Origin: Himantopus leucocephalus
Lineage: Eukaryota > Chordata > Aves > Charadriiformes > Recurvirostridae
NCBI GenBank assembly: GCA_003993805.1
Contig: RSEF01000004.1
Location: 7,115,202 to 7,179,201 of the forward strand
Direction: 5' to 3'
DNA length: 64,000 nucleotides
Shown here: positions 27,268 through 39,880 of the stretch, piece by piece
Layout of the letters: every line of letters starts with the position of its first letter
Numbering within the stretch: position 1 is the first letter of the stretch
Position numbers and translations under genes: made by a program
The notes under the pieces: generated by a model
What the model was told of the DNA's origin: nothing
What the model saw: the letters and a program-made list of their open reading frames with translations, nothing else
Database searches by the model: none

Positions 27268-27380
27268 TCAAAATCACTTCAGAGAAACATCATAGGAGAA
27301 TACTAAGGTCCTTCAAAGACCTCNTCAAAATCACTTCAGAGAAACATCATAGGAGAATACTAAGGTCCTTCAAAGACCTC
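27268..27380. repeat. Direct duplication around a single N (assembly artefact)
   Basis: Two identical 56-base copies (27268-27323 and 27325-27380) flank the N at 27324, at the 5' edge of the recognised old CR1. Interpreted as an unmerged contig overlap. Confidence 0.9.
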
Positions 27381-27394
27381 TACAATCAGACTTG

Positions 27395-28243
27395 GATACA
27401 CCTAAAGATCTTAGTGTTATTGTAAAAGTAAATTCCATCAAAAATGTTTCCATAAACTTCACAGAAAGAGAAAGGAAGAGGGTAGTAGGGAAATGTCACC
27501 TGGAGGCGATTACTGTGTTTCAGGGACTCAGCACAAATAAGAACTACGAATCTTCCACTTCAGCCATCCTCCCTGTACAACCTCCTCACAGAATATGACA
27601 TATTCTCTTTGACAGCCATATTACTAAAATAACGCTATACGAGACTTACAATAACATCTCGTTATTTGGAAACACAGAGGAAAAAAATTTGGATCTGATG
27701 TCCAACCACAGACGGATCACAAGCCTGTAATACAATACAGCTGTGAAAGGTTAAATCAGGAGAGGTACTTAAACAGTACCAGTGAGGCCTCATCTGGAAT
27801 AATGTATACAATTCCACCCAAGGAAAATAAATTCAATCTGCATCAGTGGTATTTTAAGGGTATTAAAACTTATTGAAAAGAAGAGGCTCTTGGTTTCTAT
27901 AACCTCAGGAAATGAAAGTTGAGACGGATTTTATCTGTTTTCCACTCCTTCTCATCATAGAGCTAACCAGCAAGTGAAAAGAACCATTTCACCTAAAGGC
28001 GAACGCTGGCACAAGAAGAAATGATATAAATTAGCCATAAACACACTTTGGTTAGAAACTACAGCATAATTATCTAGAAACAAGGGGAAAAAAGGGAATA
28101 GAAACAGCAGATGCAAAAAACCCCACAACTAGTTAGGATAATCAATATACAGAAATGATTACATAAATCTGGCTGAATGAGACTGGATTTGATGACTGAC
28201 AAGGTTTCTGCCTGCCTATACGCCTGTTTCCCCGATTCTATCA
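27395..28243 (+). mobile_element. Old, degraded CR1-type LINE fragment (3' half)
   Basis: Four landmarks of CR1-family reverse transcriptase and its 3' end occur in the expected order on the + strand. They are GATCTTAGTGTTATTGTA at about 27408 (the DLGVLV-type motif), GTGAGGCCTCATCTGGAAT at 27782 (the VRPHLE-type motif), ACAAGAAGAAATGATATAAA at about 28011, and a decayed terminus from about 28171 ending near GATTCTAT at 28234-28241. Stops and indels interrupt every frame, so the copy is inactive. The divergence and the style of the motifs suggest an ancient subfamily shared with turtles and crocodilians and not a young avian copy; this is recalled family knowledge and was not checked by alignment. 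The 5' limit is uncertain. Confidence 0.62.
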
Positions 28244-29713
28244 GTTCCACTTTCTCTAATTCGGGTCCATGCTTCCGTGGATTAGACCGAGCAAGACGTG
28301 CCCACAGTGTCAGAGGAACCAGGTGCCTACCCTGCAACGCGGTCTCACTTATCCGCTCTGTTAGAAGGATCCATTGTGAATTACCGAGCCGTGCGAATTA
28401 GGGAGTGAAAAGCCAGGCTTGCCAGATGTGCTTTTTTCACATATTTTGACAATTATAGTTCAGCTTAATCATTTATGATAATACTTCATAATGTTCTAGC
28501 AAATGCTCTGGAGTATACTTCGTAAAAAATAATGAAGTCTTAAGTAACACGGCAACTCACTCAGCTTTTAAATCTTTGCTGAGAAGCAGGAGGAAACAGC
28601 CAGTATTTTGTGCAGGTTGTGGAGAATTATTTTAGTAAAATTAGGAACACTTCCATTATTGCTTCCCCATCAGTTTCTTAAGCATTAACTACTGTGAGAT
28701 TACTGTGGTTATACAGCAACAAGACACCCACAAATAAGATCAAATAAGACCGTATCTTCACAGCTTTAACGGAAGCGATGCTATTACATAGTAACACAGG
28801 GTTATACAAAAGAAACCCCGGGAAAGAAAAGGACTAATAATTTCTGTCTACATTCAATTCAGTACTCTAGTTCTCATTGAAAGCCAGCTGTCAAGTCCCA
28901 CATAACTTAACCTTCTACTCCCTTGCTTACCATGGCTTTGCTCAGCAATTCAGCTGGCTGCAAACTATCACAAAAATGCTGCTTTCACTTTAAAAAAAAA
29001 AAATAAAAGAAATCATTCTGATAGAAATTTTCCATCTGACTCTTTTATCACAACTTCTGGACAGGGTTGGATAAGCACCAGAAAATGAATCATGTGATCT
29101 GGCAGAGCTCATTTACAGAATACACAAAGTTGATAGAAGCAGTTAAACATCTTGTGTCAGTAACACTGACACTATCTCAGCTTTGAAAAATGTCAACAAC
29201 TGAACAGTGCCTGTACTTAATTTCAAGGAAATTAAGGAAGCCTGTGGCATTCACAGAAATTTGCTATTTCCAAACTTCCTTGTTTTGCTGATTGGCAGCA
29301 GTTGCCTTTATAACATAAGGTGGAAAATAGGAACAACTTGCACAGATCTATCATATGTTTCACATTCTGTAAGTGTTTAGGTGGGAAGGAGTTATTGTTC
29401 CAAAGCTCAAAAAGAGGTAGCAGAGTATTCGCTGCAGATGCAAGTCTGAGGCACTCTCCATTTCATAAAATCAGAATCCTTCCAAATGTTGTGCCAATGG
29501 AGACAGTAAACTGACAAGAAATGTAGATCAATGTTCTTTAAACATTTCAGCTTTTCTGATAAGCAAACATTTCAGTCTGTGTAATATTGTCAAACTACAG
29601 CTGCAGAGAATTTTGAAGAGGCTCCTATATATGCTTTAAATATTCCTATTCCTTTCTACCAGAAAATGTTCTCAAGAGAGCATAACGCCAACACAATCCT
29701 GTTCGCATTGCAG
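28244..29713. other. AT-rich non-coding stretch
   Basis: No gene or further repeat recognised. A short A run lies at about 28990-29003. Confidence 0.5.
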
Positions 29714-29825
29714 TCAGTTCCCTGCATTGATTGTGGCAGAGAGAATGGGCAAAACCTCAACGAAAGCTTGGAATTCGATGTCATTGCCTGACTGAGGCGC
29801 TTCACAAGTTGCACCAGTGCAAACG
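29714..29825 (+). other. Exon-like segment, probably non-coding if real
   Basis: A good acceptor (CCTGTTCGCATTGCAG, ending 29713) is followed 112 bases later by a good donor (ACG|GTAAGA at 29826). Four CpGs fall inside, in a CpG-poor neighbourhood. All three + frames contain a stop, with two closing together near CTGACTGA, so a coding internal exon is unlikely. It could be a lncRNA or untranslated exon, or a chance pseudo-exon. Confidence 0.18.
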
Positions 29826-32800
29826 GTAAGATAATTTGCCCCTAGACTTGTGTGTGAAAAACATAACTGACCTTGCAGAGAGAGAGGATTTGGCAAAGCG
29901 GGCAGAAGGCTACAGGCATTACACTGCCATTAAATTAGCATTTAATCTTTCCTTCACAAGATGCAGCATTTTCCTGAGAAATGTGATCTTTGCAAGATAC
30001 CAGACTCTGGGATCCATCAAATAATCAAAAAGCTGATTTCCTGGCAGAGAAAAATCTTCCCATGAAATAAGACTTTTTGAATGACACAGAGAAATTACAG
30101 CGAGAACTTCTTGGTTGATGGGAAGAAAAATTATAAAGAGCTCACACTAAGAGGCAAAAAAGAGTCTTCGCTATTAATAAGATTTTATATACATGTGAAG
30201 GGATCTATATAAAATTTAGATTCCATCATTAAAATTGAGCCCAAAAGGTCCAAAGAGATCAACAGAGCAATGCACCTCAGCCCTGATGGCCTCAGGAATG
30301 TGTCCTGCGTAATGAGAGAGGAATAGTGATTTGTACACTTAGGTCCACGTTCTGCGCGTGCAAAGACTAAAACACACAAATTTGAAAGGCAGGAAGCAAC
30401 TTTGCAAATGGGTTGTATTTTGCAGTGCTCTTAGTGTTCTTTCCACATAAACCAGTAAAGCTTTCGAATTGCTCTCCTTCCATTCCTTACAGTTTGGAAA
30501 ACAAGAAAATATTCTGTATAAATGACGGATGATTCAGCATCCACTTAAATTATTTTTTTTGGTACCTTTTCCCTTTCTTTTTACTTTTGTTATCAAATCC
30601 TAGAATAAAGAACAAAAATTCTGTCTTAGGCCAGTATGAAAACATTCTAGCTGATGCTTCTGGATGAAACGGCAATGACTACTCACTTTCAAACATACAC
30701 TGTTTAATAACTGTGTTTTGATGATAAAAATTAACCTGTATGCTTGTGAGACACCAAGTAGGGGTGTTCTTCAGATGGCAGAAACTTCCTATACACTTAG
30801 GAGATAAAGCACAAGCAAACAAATAACAAGAACATTATTAAACTTGCCACAAGCCAGAAAACAGTAACACGGTTTGCTAATCACTTTGCAATGCCTATCA
30901 ATATTTTGGCTATGGCTTTCCCAAATGAAAAATTAACCCAGATAGTTCATCGTTACTCTTTACAATAGCCAAGATTCATCACATAAAGTAAAGGCAGGAA
31001 TAACAGTAGCAACTAGAAAACAGAATTTTCATGTCATATTTCAAAGAGATTGAGCTCTGCAGGTTTCACAAAGACTTCAAGGGAATTCGAGTTACAGTAT
31101 TCGAGCTCATTACAAGAGCTCAAAATCGAAGATGATCAGAAATGCCAAGAAAAAACAAAAGATATGTCTAGCATTTTCCCAAAAATCAACTTGTGTCTAT
31201 GATTTTACATCAACATATAAAATGATAGTAACAACAGAGTCAAACAACTTCGCATCAAGTTGGTTCTAAAAAGTGACATTAAAATATTGTGTGTTTCTAT
31301 GCTTTTATGAAAGGTACTAGAGCCTCCGTATTGATATAAACGCTCAGCTATGCAGCCTTTCGACCTTATGGAACACCAAATTTAACAACACTGCTTTAAA
31401 GGAACCTGATGTCTATAAATTGCAGTGATTTTTAATGTCATTATTTTTAAGACCATCTTGTCCCTTTTAGTACACCGCATGGCTGTTTTGCGCTTCCCCT
31501 CTCTTTTGCTTTTCTCGCTGACTGTTGGTTTATAAAGGCAAGCCCAGCTTCCCTCTCATCCTTCAGCTGCTCTAGGTTATGGGAGCACCAAGGGCAGGTG
31601 GTTGCTCTTGCAAATTTCCAGTCTCAATTTTATAATTGAGAAAATAGATACCTACAGAAAAGCCGCGAAGAAGATACTAACTCAGTACATTAACACGCTA
31701 ACACTTCACGTACGTGCTTGTTTAACATTATTCACCACTGAACAGTAACATTTCAGAGATACGTACAACGAACATACACATCACTAAAGCAATACCAAAG
31801 GCTCATTAATGACAAGGACCGCTTTGTAAGTTGACTGCTATGGTCTATTAACCCCCTGTTGTGTAACAGAGTTCCCGGGATAACTTTATACTCTAGTACA
31901 GCCACAGGTTGCCATGGAAAGCAGTGGAGGAAGGCAGCATGTATACCAAGGTGTGAAATGATACAGGCTTATCCAATAGTTCAACATGAGAATAAAGGCC
32001 TCTGAGGTCTTATCTTGTATTGATTCAGCTCTTCATACAGCAGTTAAAGCAAAAATCTCTCTTCCTTTCTGGACAAAAATAAAATAAATAGAAATCAAGC
32101 AATCTTACAGCATAGAGATTTTTTGTTCAAGACAGTATTTACTTCTGTACAGGATTAAGCAGGCACCTATTCTCAGGGAGCAGATAGGATAACCTGGATT
32201 AAGTTTGTTGCTTCTCCTAGTGAGAAATAACTTGTTTGCCAAATGCGTTTGAAGTAACTGAGCCATCCAGAAAGTCTACTTGAATTTGGAAAGTAGAGAA
32301 AAGTGGTAGTAGAGAAAAAAGCTTAGCAAACAAACGTACCATCAAGAAAAATAACGTACTGAATGGCTATATGGCAAATACTTATCGGTATATATCTGAC
32401 TTCCTCTGCAAAAACCCTCTAGGGGCCCATAGACGGGTAAAAGGAAAAACAACATATGACAGAACAGTAAGAGATACTGGAGGAAGCATATAGAATAAAA
32501 AGAGTTATAAACACTTAGCAAGAGAGTGACAAGTGCTTTCTTGAAACTTAGCTACTAAATTGGCAATGGGAAAGATTTCAAGGAATACGAAGTCCATGCA
32601 TTTTGTTGCTCTAATTCAGACATCGCTGGGGACAGGCTATCCATGATAGATAGTCACAGTCATCTAAGGATGTTCTTTAATAAATGTAACTCCATAGTAA
32701 CGCCTAGCTAGGAACAGAAGGCTTTTACACAAACTGGTGAAGGTGGAAACAAAGACATACCTACAACTCTGACATTAAGGTGACAACACAGAGAGTGAAC

Positions 32801-35800
32801 AAAGTTTTTCACAAGGTCAATCCAGAATGGACAAGCTATAAGCAAACCAATTTGCAGTTATGCGCAAGCAAACCCACTGACACGATAACATAGAAGAAAG
32901 AAATCAAACCCACCAAAAAACATTTAAGTTGCTGGAAGCACTGAAGGACCTACGCGCTCTGTGGGTGGCATCCAGAACTTGCCAAAAAGAGGCACAATAT
33001 ATTGTTTGCTCAGTACATGTCCTGTATGCTCTGAAGATCTGTTTCATAAAAGCAAGCTCCAAATGTTCAGAAAGCTGACTGTCTGATATAAAAGACAGAT
33101 GCAAAAGTCTGTCTGCACAAGAAGATTACTATCTTATGAGGACGTTCTAGTGAGGCACAGGTAGAGATCTTTGAGATACGGATAGGATGAAGTGGCCACA
33201 GAAGAAGTGTCATATTCTCCAGGAAGGCAGCTAATGTTCACCATCAGATGCCTGCAAATTTCTAGCAACATGGTCATTTCAGTGAATCACAAAAGGAAGA
33301 AATATAAAAATACTGAAAAACATGATCTTGCATTTCTTCTTTGACGCAAAGATGAAAATAACAACTATTAAACCTACACATTTGTTCTTCTCTTATCTAT
33401 AATGGTCAGAAGGTTGACAACTGTCTTGGAATACTGACAGCATTTAGGTAATGGGAAGTACCCAGCAGTAACAGTAACTGACCCCCATCCTCCCTGACAG
33501 ACAGACAAATCTCTGTTACCAGAGATGCTTTGTTCTTCCTGCGGAAAGGCAAACTAGACACAGCAGCAGACAACATGGTAATGGCATGAGCAGTGCTCTA
33601 ACTTTCCCACTGCTGAGCATCCTTGAGAAACTATTAATTAGTTAGAAAGTTTAAATAGGCACCTTCCACTGGTTTCTTTACGAAACCACGTTATTCATCT
33701 CAATTAAGTGGAACCCCACAGAATGGCTGTGGGGAGTTCAGAAAAACATCTACTTTTTCAGAAGACTCTTTCTTATTTCACTGCTTTCTTTTCTTTTGTT
33801 AATTGCCTAATTCCACCTTTTCCTGACTGCATACCCCTTGGGAGGTAAAGACCACTTAGCTATTTATTCACACAAGCAAAGGGGTTTTGAAAAAAAATTG
33901 TGTTCTCATTTTCAGACATCTGACAAATGAGACCAATTCATTAGTAATTAAAAAGTATAGCTTTTTAATAGCTCATCTTATTGGCATACTGGAAAGCAGA
34001 GGGGAGAAAACAGAATAGCTTTAGAGAACGAGGTTGTCAAACGTGCATGTTTACTCGCACAGGAAAGGTGAAATTCTCACATGGTTCATCCTTCCCATTT
34101 CTCCGTCCTACCAGCTTCATCTGTAATGACTGATTAAACCTCCCAAAGCACTCTCATGGGACTATCAGTTCATGTCTGATGATAGTCAGAAGAATAATTC
34201 AGTCTGCATCTGCTGCCGTTTCTGAAAAGTCAGAGTACCTGGGGGTTTATCATCTAAACATTACCCTTGTGGCTATAAAGGGAGATATAGGTGTGGGTTA
34301 CGTTGTTGGTATCAGGTTTTGGACAGGAAACTAGCACTTACCTGTTTTAATACAGGACTTGCATTCTAACTTTTAACTGTCTCAAAACTACACCTATACA
34401 AGAGAAAAAGCCCTATTCTACCCTGTTGACTTTCAGTATAATCTTCTATCACTGCCCATGAAATAACAGCAATACTTTGAAAGCCCCGGCTTCTGGAGTT
34501 GGGTTGGTTTAGATTTTTGGTTGGTTGGTTTGGTTTTTTTTGAAGTAATCCCTTCTTTCACAGCTGTAAAAAGTTAGAAAAGTTTTAACTCTACAACAAG
34601 TAACATAATTACAAACTTGAAACAGATGTCTGTAAAAAAAACCACATTGATTTTACTATTTGAAGTTGGTAATTCTGCATTTTATTTAATTTGGATTCAA
34701 AATAGTTGACTTCACCTTCAGTCCCTTCCTCCCATATTCAGTATTTTCCTATCTCAGAATGTACTGAAATGTTGTTTAATTCAGATTTTCCATGCTGGAT
34801 TTATATTCCCACTAATATTACACTTTCAACTTTCTTTTTTAACGTAGTGGTTTTGTATTTACTGACTAAAGCAAGAATTAAAGAATGCCAGTTCTTCCAA
34901 GGAAGAAAGGGACAACCAGAAAAGTTTCAGTCTTAACTGGAAATAGAGGTGCTGTATTAGGCCACAGTCAAAAAGAATTTCTTTTGGGTAGCACAATTTA
35001 AAACTTATCCAAAAAAAGTATTTTGATATAAAACAATTTCCAACCTTCTGAGTATACCACTCAGAAGTCCTTGCTCATTAACAACATTCTTAGTTACCTA
35101 TCTAAATATTTCCAGTAACTGACTCCCAGTTTATTATTGTCTTGCAAAGATTCAGGCTTCTGTTTTCGTAGTTAAATTTCTTTTTCTTCCTAAAATTCTT
35201 TCAGCTGTTTTAATGTAATAAATACTATATCCAATTATTCAAATAAATAAATCACACATAGGGAATGGTAAGCTGCGTATTTTCACCCACCCTTTCAGAT
35301 ACAATGCTCAGAACTGGACATGTGCCCAGATGACTGAGAGGCATTTGGCCAACACAGCAGCGTCCCTGGCCTTTTACCTCTTACTCACATGATTTGCTCT
35401 GCTCCCTTCAAGCTACCCTGCAACTTTGGTGACCGCAACAGCTTTGGGTTCTCTCACCCAGAGACCTATTCAAACGCTTAGCCAGTAACACAGCTGATTA
35501 AGAGCAATGGCCTTTTTATAATCTTCATCTCCACAACTTCATACCCCTGCACAACAGACCAGAACACAAGAAGGTATTTCATCAGCTTCAAAAGCATAAG
35601 TCACTTTAAGGTTCATTAAAAACATATATTCTGTTGTGCTTTAAGTGTAAAACTGCTGACTCTAAAATGTATCAACAAGATGAAAACCAGCAAAAACTAT
35701 ACATCCAAGATGGTCGAGTTTTCCAGGTTTGGAATTGACTGTATTGGTATGTAAATGCCTAACACAATGCAGTTTGTAATTTTTTTTTATGAGGACTATC

Positions 35801-37371
35801 AGCAAATAAGATACATCTAAAAATCTTTAAGAAATGCTGAAGCTGGCACAGTAAATAATAATATGAGGTACATGGAGTCAGTTTGAATGTGTACCCCATG
35901 TTTCAGCTGGAAGATTCATCCATCATCAAAACCTTTCCTCCCTCTACCCTATAAAAAGTTTCTAAGTACTGCCTGGGCCTGTCACAATTATGACATTTTA
36001 TAGCTTATAAAAACTTAGCCTGCTTAGAAGGGCTAACTAACCTCATTTTGTTAAAGCTGTGCGCAGACTTGGCTGTACTCAGATTTGGGAAACACCTCGA
36101 TGACTATTCAACTACAGGTCACCTTGTTAAAAATACCTAACAGTCTCAAAAATGTAGATATGCCACTCAATGGAATAAAATATATTTAAGCTTGAATACT
36201 TATTGTAATAGAAGTTTTTAGAAGTGGTTAAATATATCCACATTATTACAGTGCCTCAGTTCAACTGCAAGCAAGGTAGGTTCCATCAATAGCTTACAAA
36301 GAACCTATTGAACATGAATGAGTAATTTAAAAAGCATGAAGAAGCATTTATATTTAATTACAAGCACCAACTGGAAACACATTTATGTCATAATATTGGC
36401 TCTGGATGGGATTATTATTGATAATGTTGCCAGTAGTACACAAATAGAATACCCTTCGATTATGGTGTTAAGTTCATTATTAACCATGCAAATCTAAACT
36501 GAACAAAAGCCTGCTTTTTAAATTATTAATTAGTAAATGACAACGTAAGTGGCTTCGTATTGAGTATACACCTCTGGAATCAATGAAGCTGTTTTACATG
36601 AAAGAAACTGCTGTATTATCTTAAAAACATTAATAGTGTCAGGAGACTTGCATCAACATTAATCCCAGGAAGATAACATATTAAAAAAATACAGCTCTCA
36701 CTGGGTGCAAGACTCATTACTATTTTGCAAGAAATATTTGCTGAGACAAGCATCCAAGATCACGAGTTTTTGGTCTTCGTTGAATTCTTCTCAGCTATAA
36801 TTAACTCAGTAGTGAACTTGGGCACTTCTAGGGCAGAGGTCTGTGAACTGTGTGCTTCGACCTCGAGTGCAAGTGCTGGCTGGGCAAAGAGGATATTATC
36901 ACAGGAAGTCTGAAGACTTCAATTATTGGGGCTTGATCGTGAAATTGGCTTAATTTCTTAAGGAGATGGACAGAACACAGTCAGTTGGTGCTGCTTATTT
37001 GTGTATGACACGCTTAGATATCAAACACTGAAGATGCAATCACAACCCAACACTAGTCAACTCTGCAATAAACTTCTGTTTTACTAGGCCTGGAGACTTG
37101 AACATTTAAGAGGAATGAACCATTGAACAGCAATCTTGTTCCACCCCAAAAATTGGCTTCAAACATTGTCTAAACACAGAATCATTAAAAAGAGCTGCAC
37201 GCTTTGTTAGAAACAGCAGTCGTTTTGCTTCTCTGAGTCAGACGATGATCTGTTTATCAAGACAAGTTGAGAGGAACTTGTATTGTAAAAATCACTTCCT
37301 CCAGTATGGTCTGGAACATCTTAAAAGCAAATCATGTTCTGACTTGGCATCTAAACCATTTCCTAAAAAAA
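29826..37371. other. AT-rich non-coding stretch
   Basis: No gene recognised. A + frame of about 66 codons is open at about 32885-33085 with the opposite strand also open; no splice signals support it. A (TTGG)n-like stretch with poly-T lies at about 34520-34541. A POU octamer ATGCAAAT at 36486-36493 sits next to several TAAT/ATTA cores, including AATTATTAATTAG at 36521-36533. Confidence 0.5.
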
Positions 37372-37591
37372 CACATAAAACTGGNCACATAAAACTGGAC
37401 GAAGGATCACTCTGTTGCCATATGTTCCCTCCTTTTCTTATCGTGCCCAGAAAAGCAAAAAAAAACACCCCAAAACATTAGTAACATNACACATAAAACT
37501 GGACGAAGTATCACTCTGTTGCCATATGTTCCCTCCTTTTCTTATCATGCCCAGAAAAGCAAAAAAAAACACCCCAAAACATTAGTAACAT
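37372..37591. repeat. Nested duplications around two single Ns (assembly artefact)
   Basis: Ns at 37385 and 37488 separate three copies that begin CACATAAAACTGG: 37372-37384 (13 bases only), 37386-37487 (102 bases) and 37490-37591 (102 bases). The two long copies differ by one G/T and one G/A substitution. The middle copy is bounded on both sides by Ns and looks like an alternative-allele contig inserted between two halves of one locus. Confidence 0.9.
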
Positions 37592-39220
37592 AGGCGCTGA
37601 CCTACACAGGTGCAAAATAGAGACATGGTTATGAAATAACCATCAGGCCCACATCAGCTGAGGCAACCCTTACGAAAATAAAATGCATATGAAAGACGCT
37701 GCAACACAAGTGGTGGAGCCTTGCGGTAGAGTCAGGGGCTAAAATCAGAATCCAAATGCCGTTTCACAGAACCACAATCTACCCCAAAATTTCTTTAAAT
37801 GCCTTAAACTATAAACAAAACCTAGTTCTCAATAACAGAGAGGTTTTATTCTTCCTATTATGAATTCCATCAAAGGAAATTAAAAGCTTCCAAATGCTTT
37901 TTCCAGATTCCAAAGGAATATTTAGTTGTTGATAGGAGGAAGCAGTTTTGCATTGCAATAATAGCTGACATAAAATAATTCAAGTCAGAAATGGCAACAG
38001 GATCTTCCTGGGGAAAAGTCTGTACCTTTGGAGTATACTTCCCTTCAGCACAACAAAAGCCCAGATGTGGGACCTTCAAATACAGTGTATTATCTCAGGG
38101 CAAATGGCAAATTTATTCATAGACGCTCTGGTTTTTTGTTAACTGAATACAAAATTTCTTCTTCACTTTGACCTCAAATTTCTTGTGTTTACTGAGTATT
38201 CTTCTGGCTGTTGTTTTGAATCTTTTTATTGCTCTGAGTAATTGCATGCTGACATTTTTCATAATCACTAATTGCACTAGATGACTCTTGTGATTAGAAA
38301 CAAAGCATTCTGGAGGGATTAAATGAATGGAACCATCCTCAGAGTCAACAACTATGCTGAAGTCCTTCCTACATACAGATACATTTTTTTTGTGCACAAA
38401 ACTTATCTAATATTTTCATCATTATTGTTGATGCAGCAGCTTTGATAAATATGAAATGTTGCAACTTTTTGGGTTTTCCTGAAATTTAGCATCATGTCAG
38501 CTTTTTAATTGTCTCTAATGTACAACAGTTTGAACCAGCACATAAAATAATTTGTGTTGGTTCCAACCCTACAGCTGGATGATGGAAACTTATAAAAGGA
38601 ATTAAAATGAAAACAGTATACAGAAAAAAAATTAAAAAGGAAAACAAAACCAAATTTTTTTGTTGGTGGTGGTTTTGAAATGATTCATAATTCAATTAGT
38701 ATAGATCCCAAGGTTGTTGATGTGCTAAAGAGAGCTCTCCAGGCCACAAAAATATTTATATAATGATCGGAACAGCAAGTAAAATCCACAAACAAAATTA
38801 ATTTAAATTATAACTGAAAGTTTATCAGCCTTTAAAGTATAAATCGGAAATGTCATAAGAATCCCTTAAAGAAACATTTCTAGTACAAATAAAAACTACA
38901 ACCTAAACCAGCCTGAGCTTTCCATCATTACAATGCCCCAATTACAACTTACTATTATCAAGTATTTTTGCTGTGCATACTGCAGAGTAAATGTCCTGCT
39001 TTTTAAATTCTGAATGCTGATGCCCCTAGTTGAGTTCCTAGTCTCAGCTAGACATTCACAGCCACAGGCAACTGTTGAAGCTGTTTTTTCAGTTTTCCCT
39101 GATTTCTAATATAGAGGCCCAAGATTAACCACAAGTGTCGTTGCCTTTCAATGCAGCAGCCACTCCACAGCAACATGCCACTACGGAGGGAAATGCAGAG
39201 TACTGTCTTCAAATAAAGTG
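37592..39220. other. AT-rich non-coding stretch
   Basis: The longest frame is minus strand, 38113-38397 (94 codons), lysine-rich with no recognisable domain, signal peptide or splice signals; judged to be chance. Nothing else recognised. Confidence 0.5.
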
Positions 39221-39441
39221 TGCAGGCATGGGAATGGGACTGGCATGTTCAGTCCCACAACTTTACAATCTGAGTGAAGAAACAATTAGAAATACTAAGT
39301 ATTTTATCATGTATTCAATGTTCTTTCTGANTGCAGGCATGGGAATGGGACTAGCATGTTCAGTCCCACAACTTTACAATCTGAGTGAAGAAACAATTAG
39401 AAACACTAAGTATTTTATCATGTATTCAATGTTCTTTCTGA
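39221..39441. repeat. Direct duplication around a single N (assembly artefact)
   Basis: Two 110-base copies (39221-39330 and 39332-39441) flank the N at 39331 and differ at two positions (G/A and T/C). Same interpretation as the other single-N pairs. Confidence 0.92.
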
Positions 39442-39501
39442 TCTAAGTGAATACAAACTGATGGAGATTCCAGCCATTTCTTAAAGTGACCTAGAGTAAC
39501 T

Positions 39502-39880
39502 CATGACAACAAAGAATGAAGGTCTTTGGGTTTTGTCTCCTCCTTAACATGGGCTACTATAGCACCACTGCAGTCTCCAGGGCAAGCACCAATTCATAAG
39601 AAAATGGGTCACCAACTGAGTTACTAAGACCTTTTNAATGACAACAAAGAATGAAGGTCTTTGTTTTTTGTCTCCTCCTTAACATGGGCTACTATAGCAC
39701 GACTGCAGTCTCCAGGGCAAGCACCAATTCATAAGAAAATGGGTCNCATGACAACAAAGAATGAAGGTCTTTGGGTTTTGTCTCCTCCTTAACATGGGCT
39801 ACTATAGCACCACTGCAGTCTCCAGGGCAAGCACCAATTCATAAGAAAATGGGTCACCAACTGAGTTACTAAGACCTTTT
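39502..39880. repeat. Triple copy separated by two single Ns (assembly artefact)
   Basis: Copies lie at 39502-39635 (134 bases), 39637-39745 (109 bases) and 39747-39880 (134 bases), with Ns at 39636 and 39746. The first and third appear identical. The middle one differs in a GGG/GTT-type change and a C/G substitution and is truncated at its right end. The A-B-A arrangement is what results when an alternative-haplotype contig is placed between two ends of the primary contig. Confidence 0.9.

Noticed and set aside
32885..33085. + frame of about 66 codons that reads like helical protein
   Set aside because: No splice sites, and the opposite strand is also open over the same bases.
38113..38397. 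94-codon lysine-rich minus frame
   Set aside because: Composition mirrors A-rich DNA; no acceptor, donor or family resemblance.
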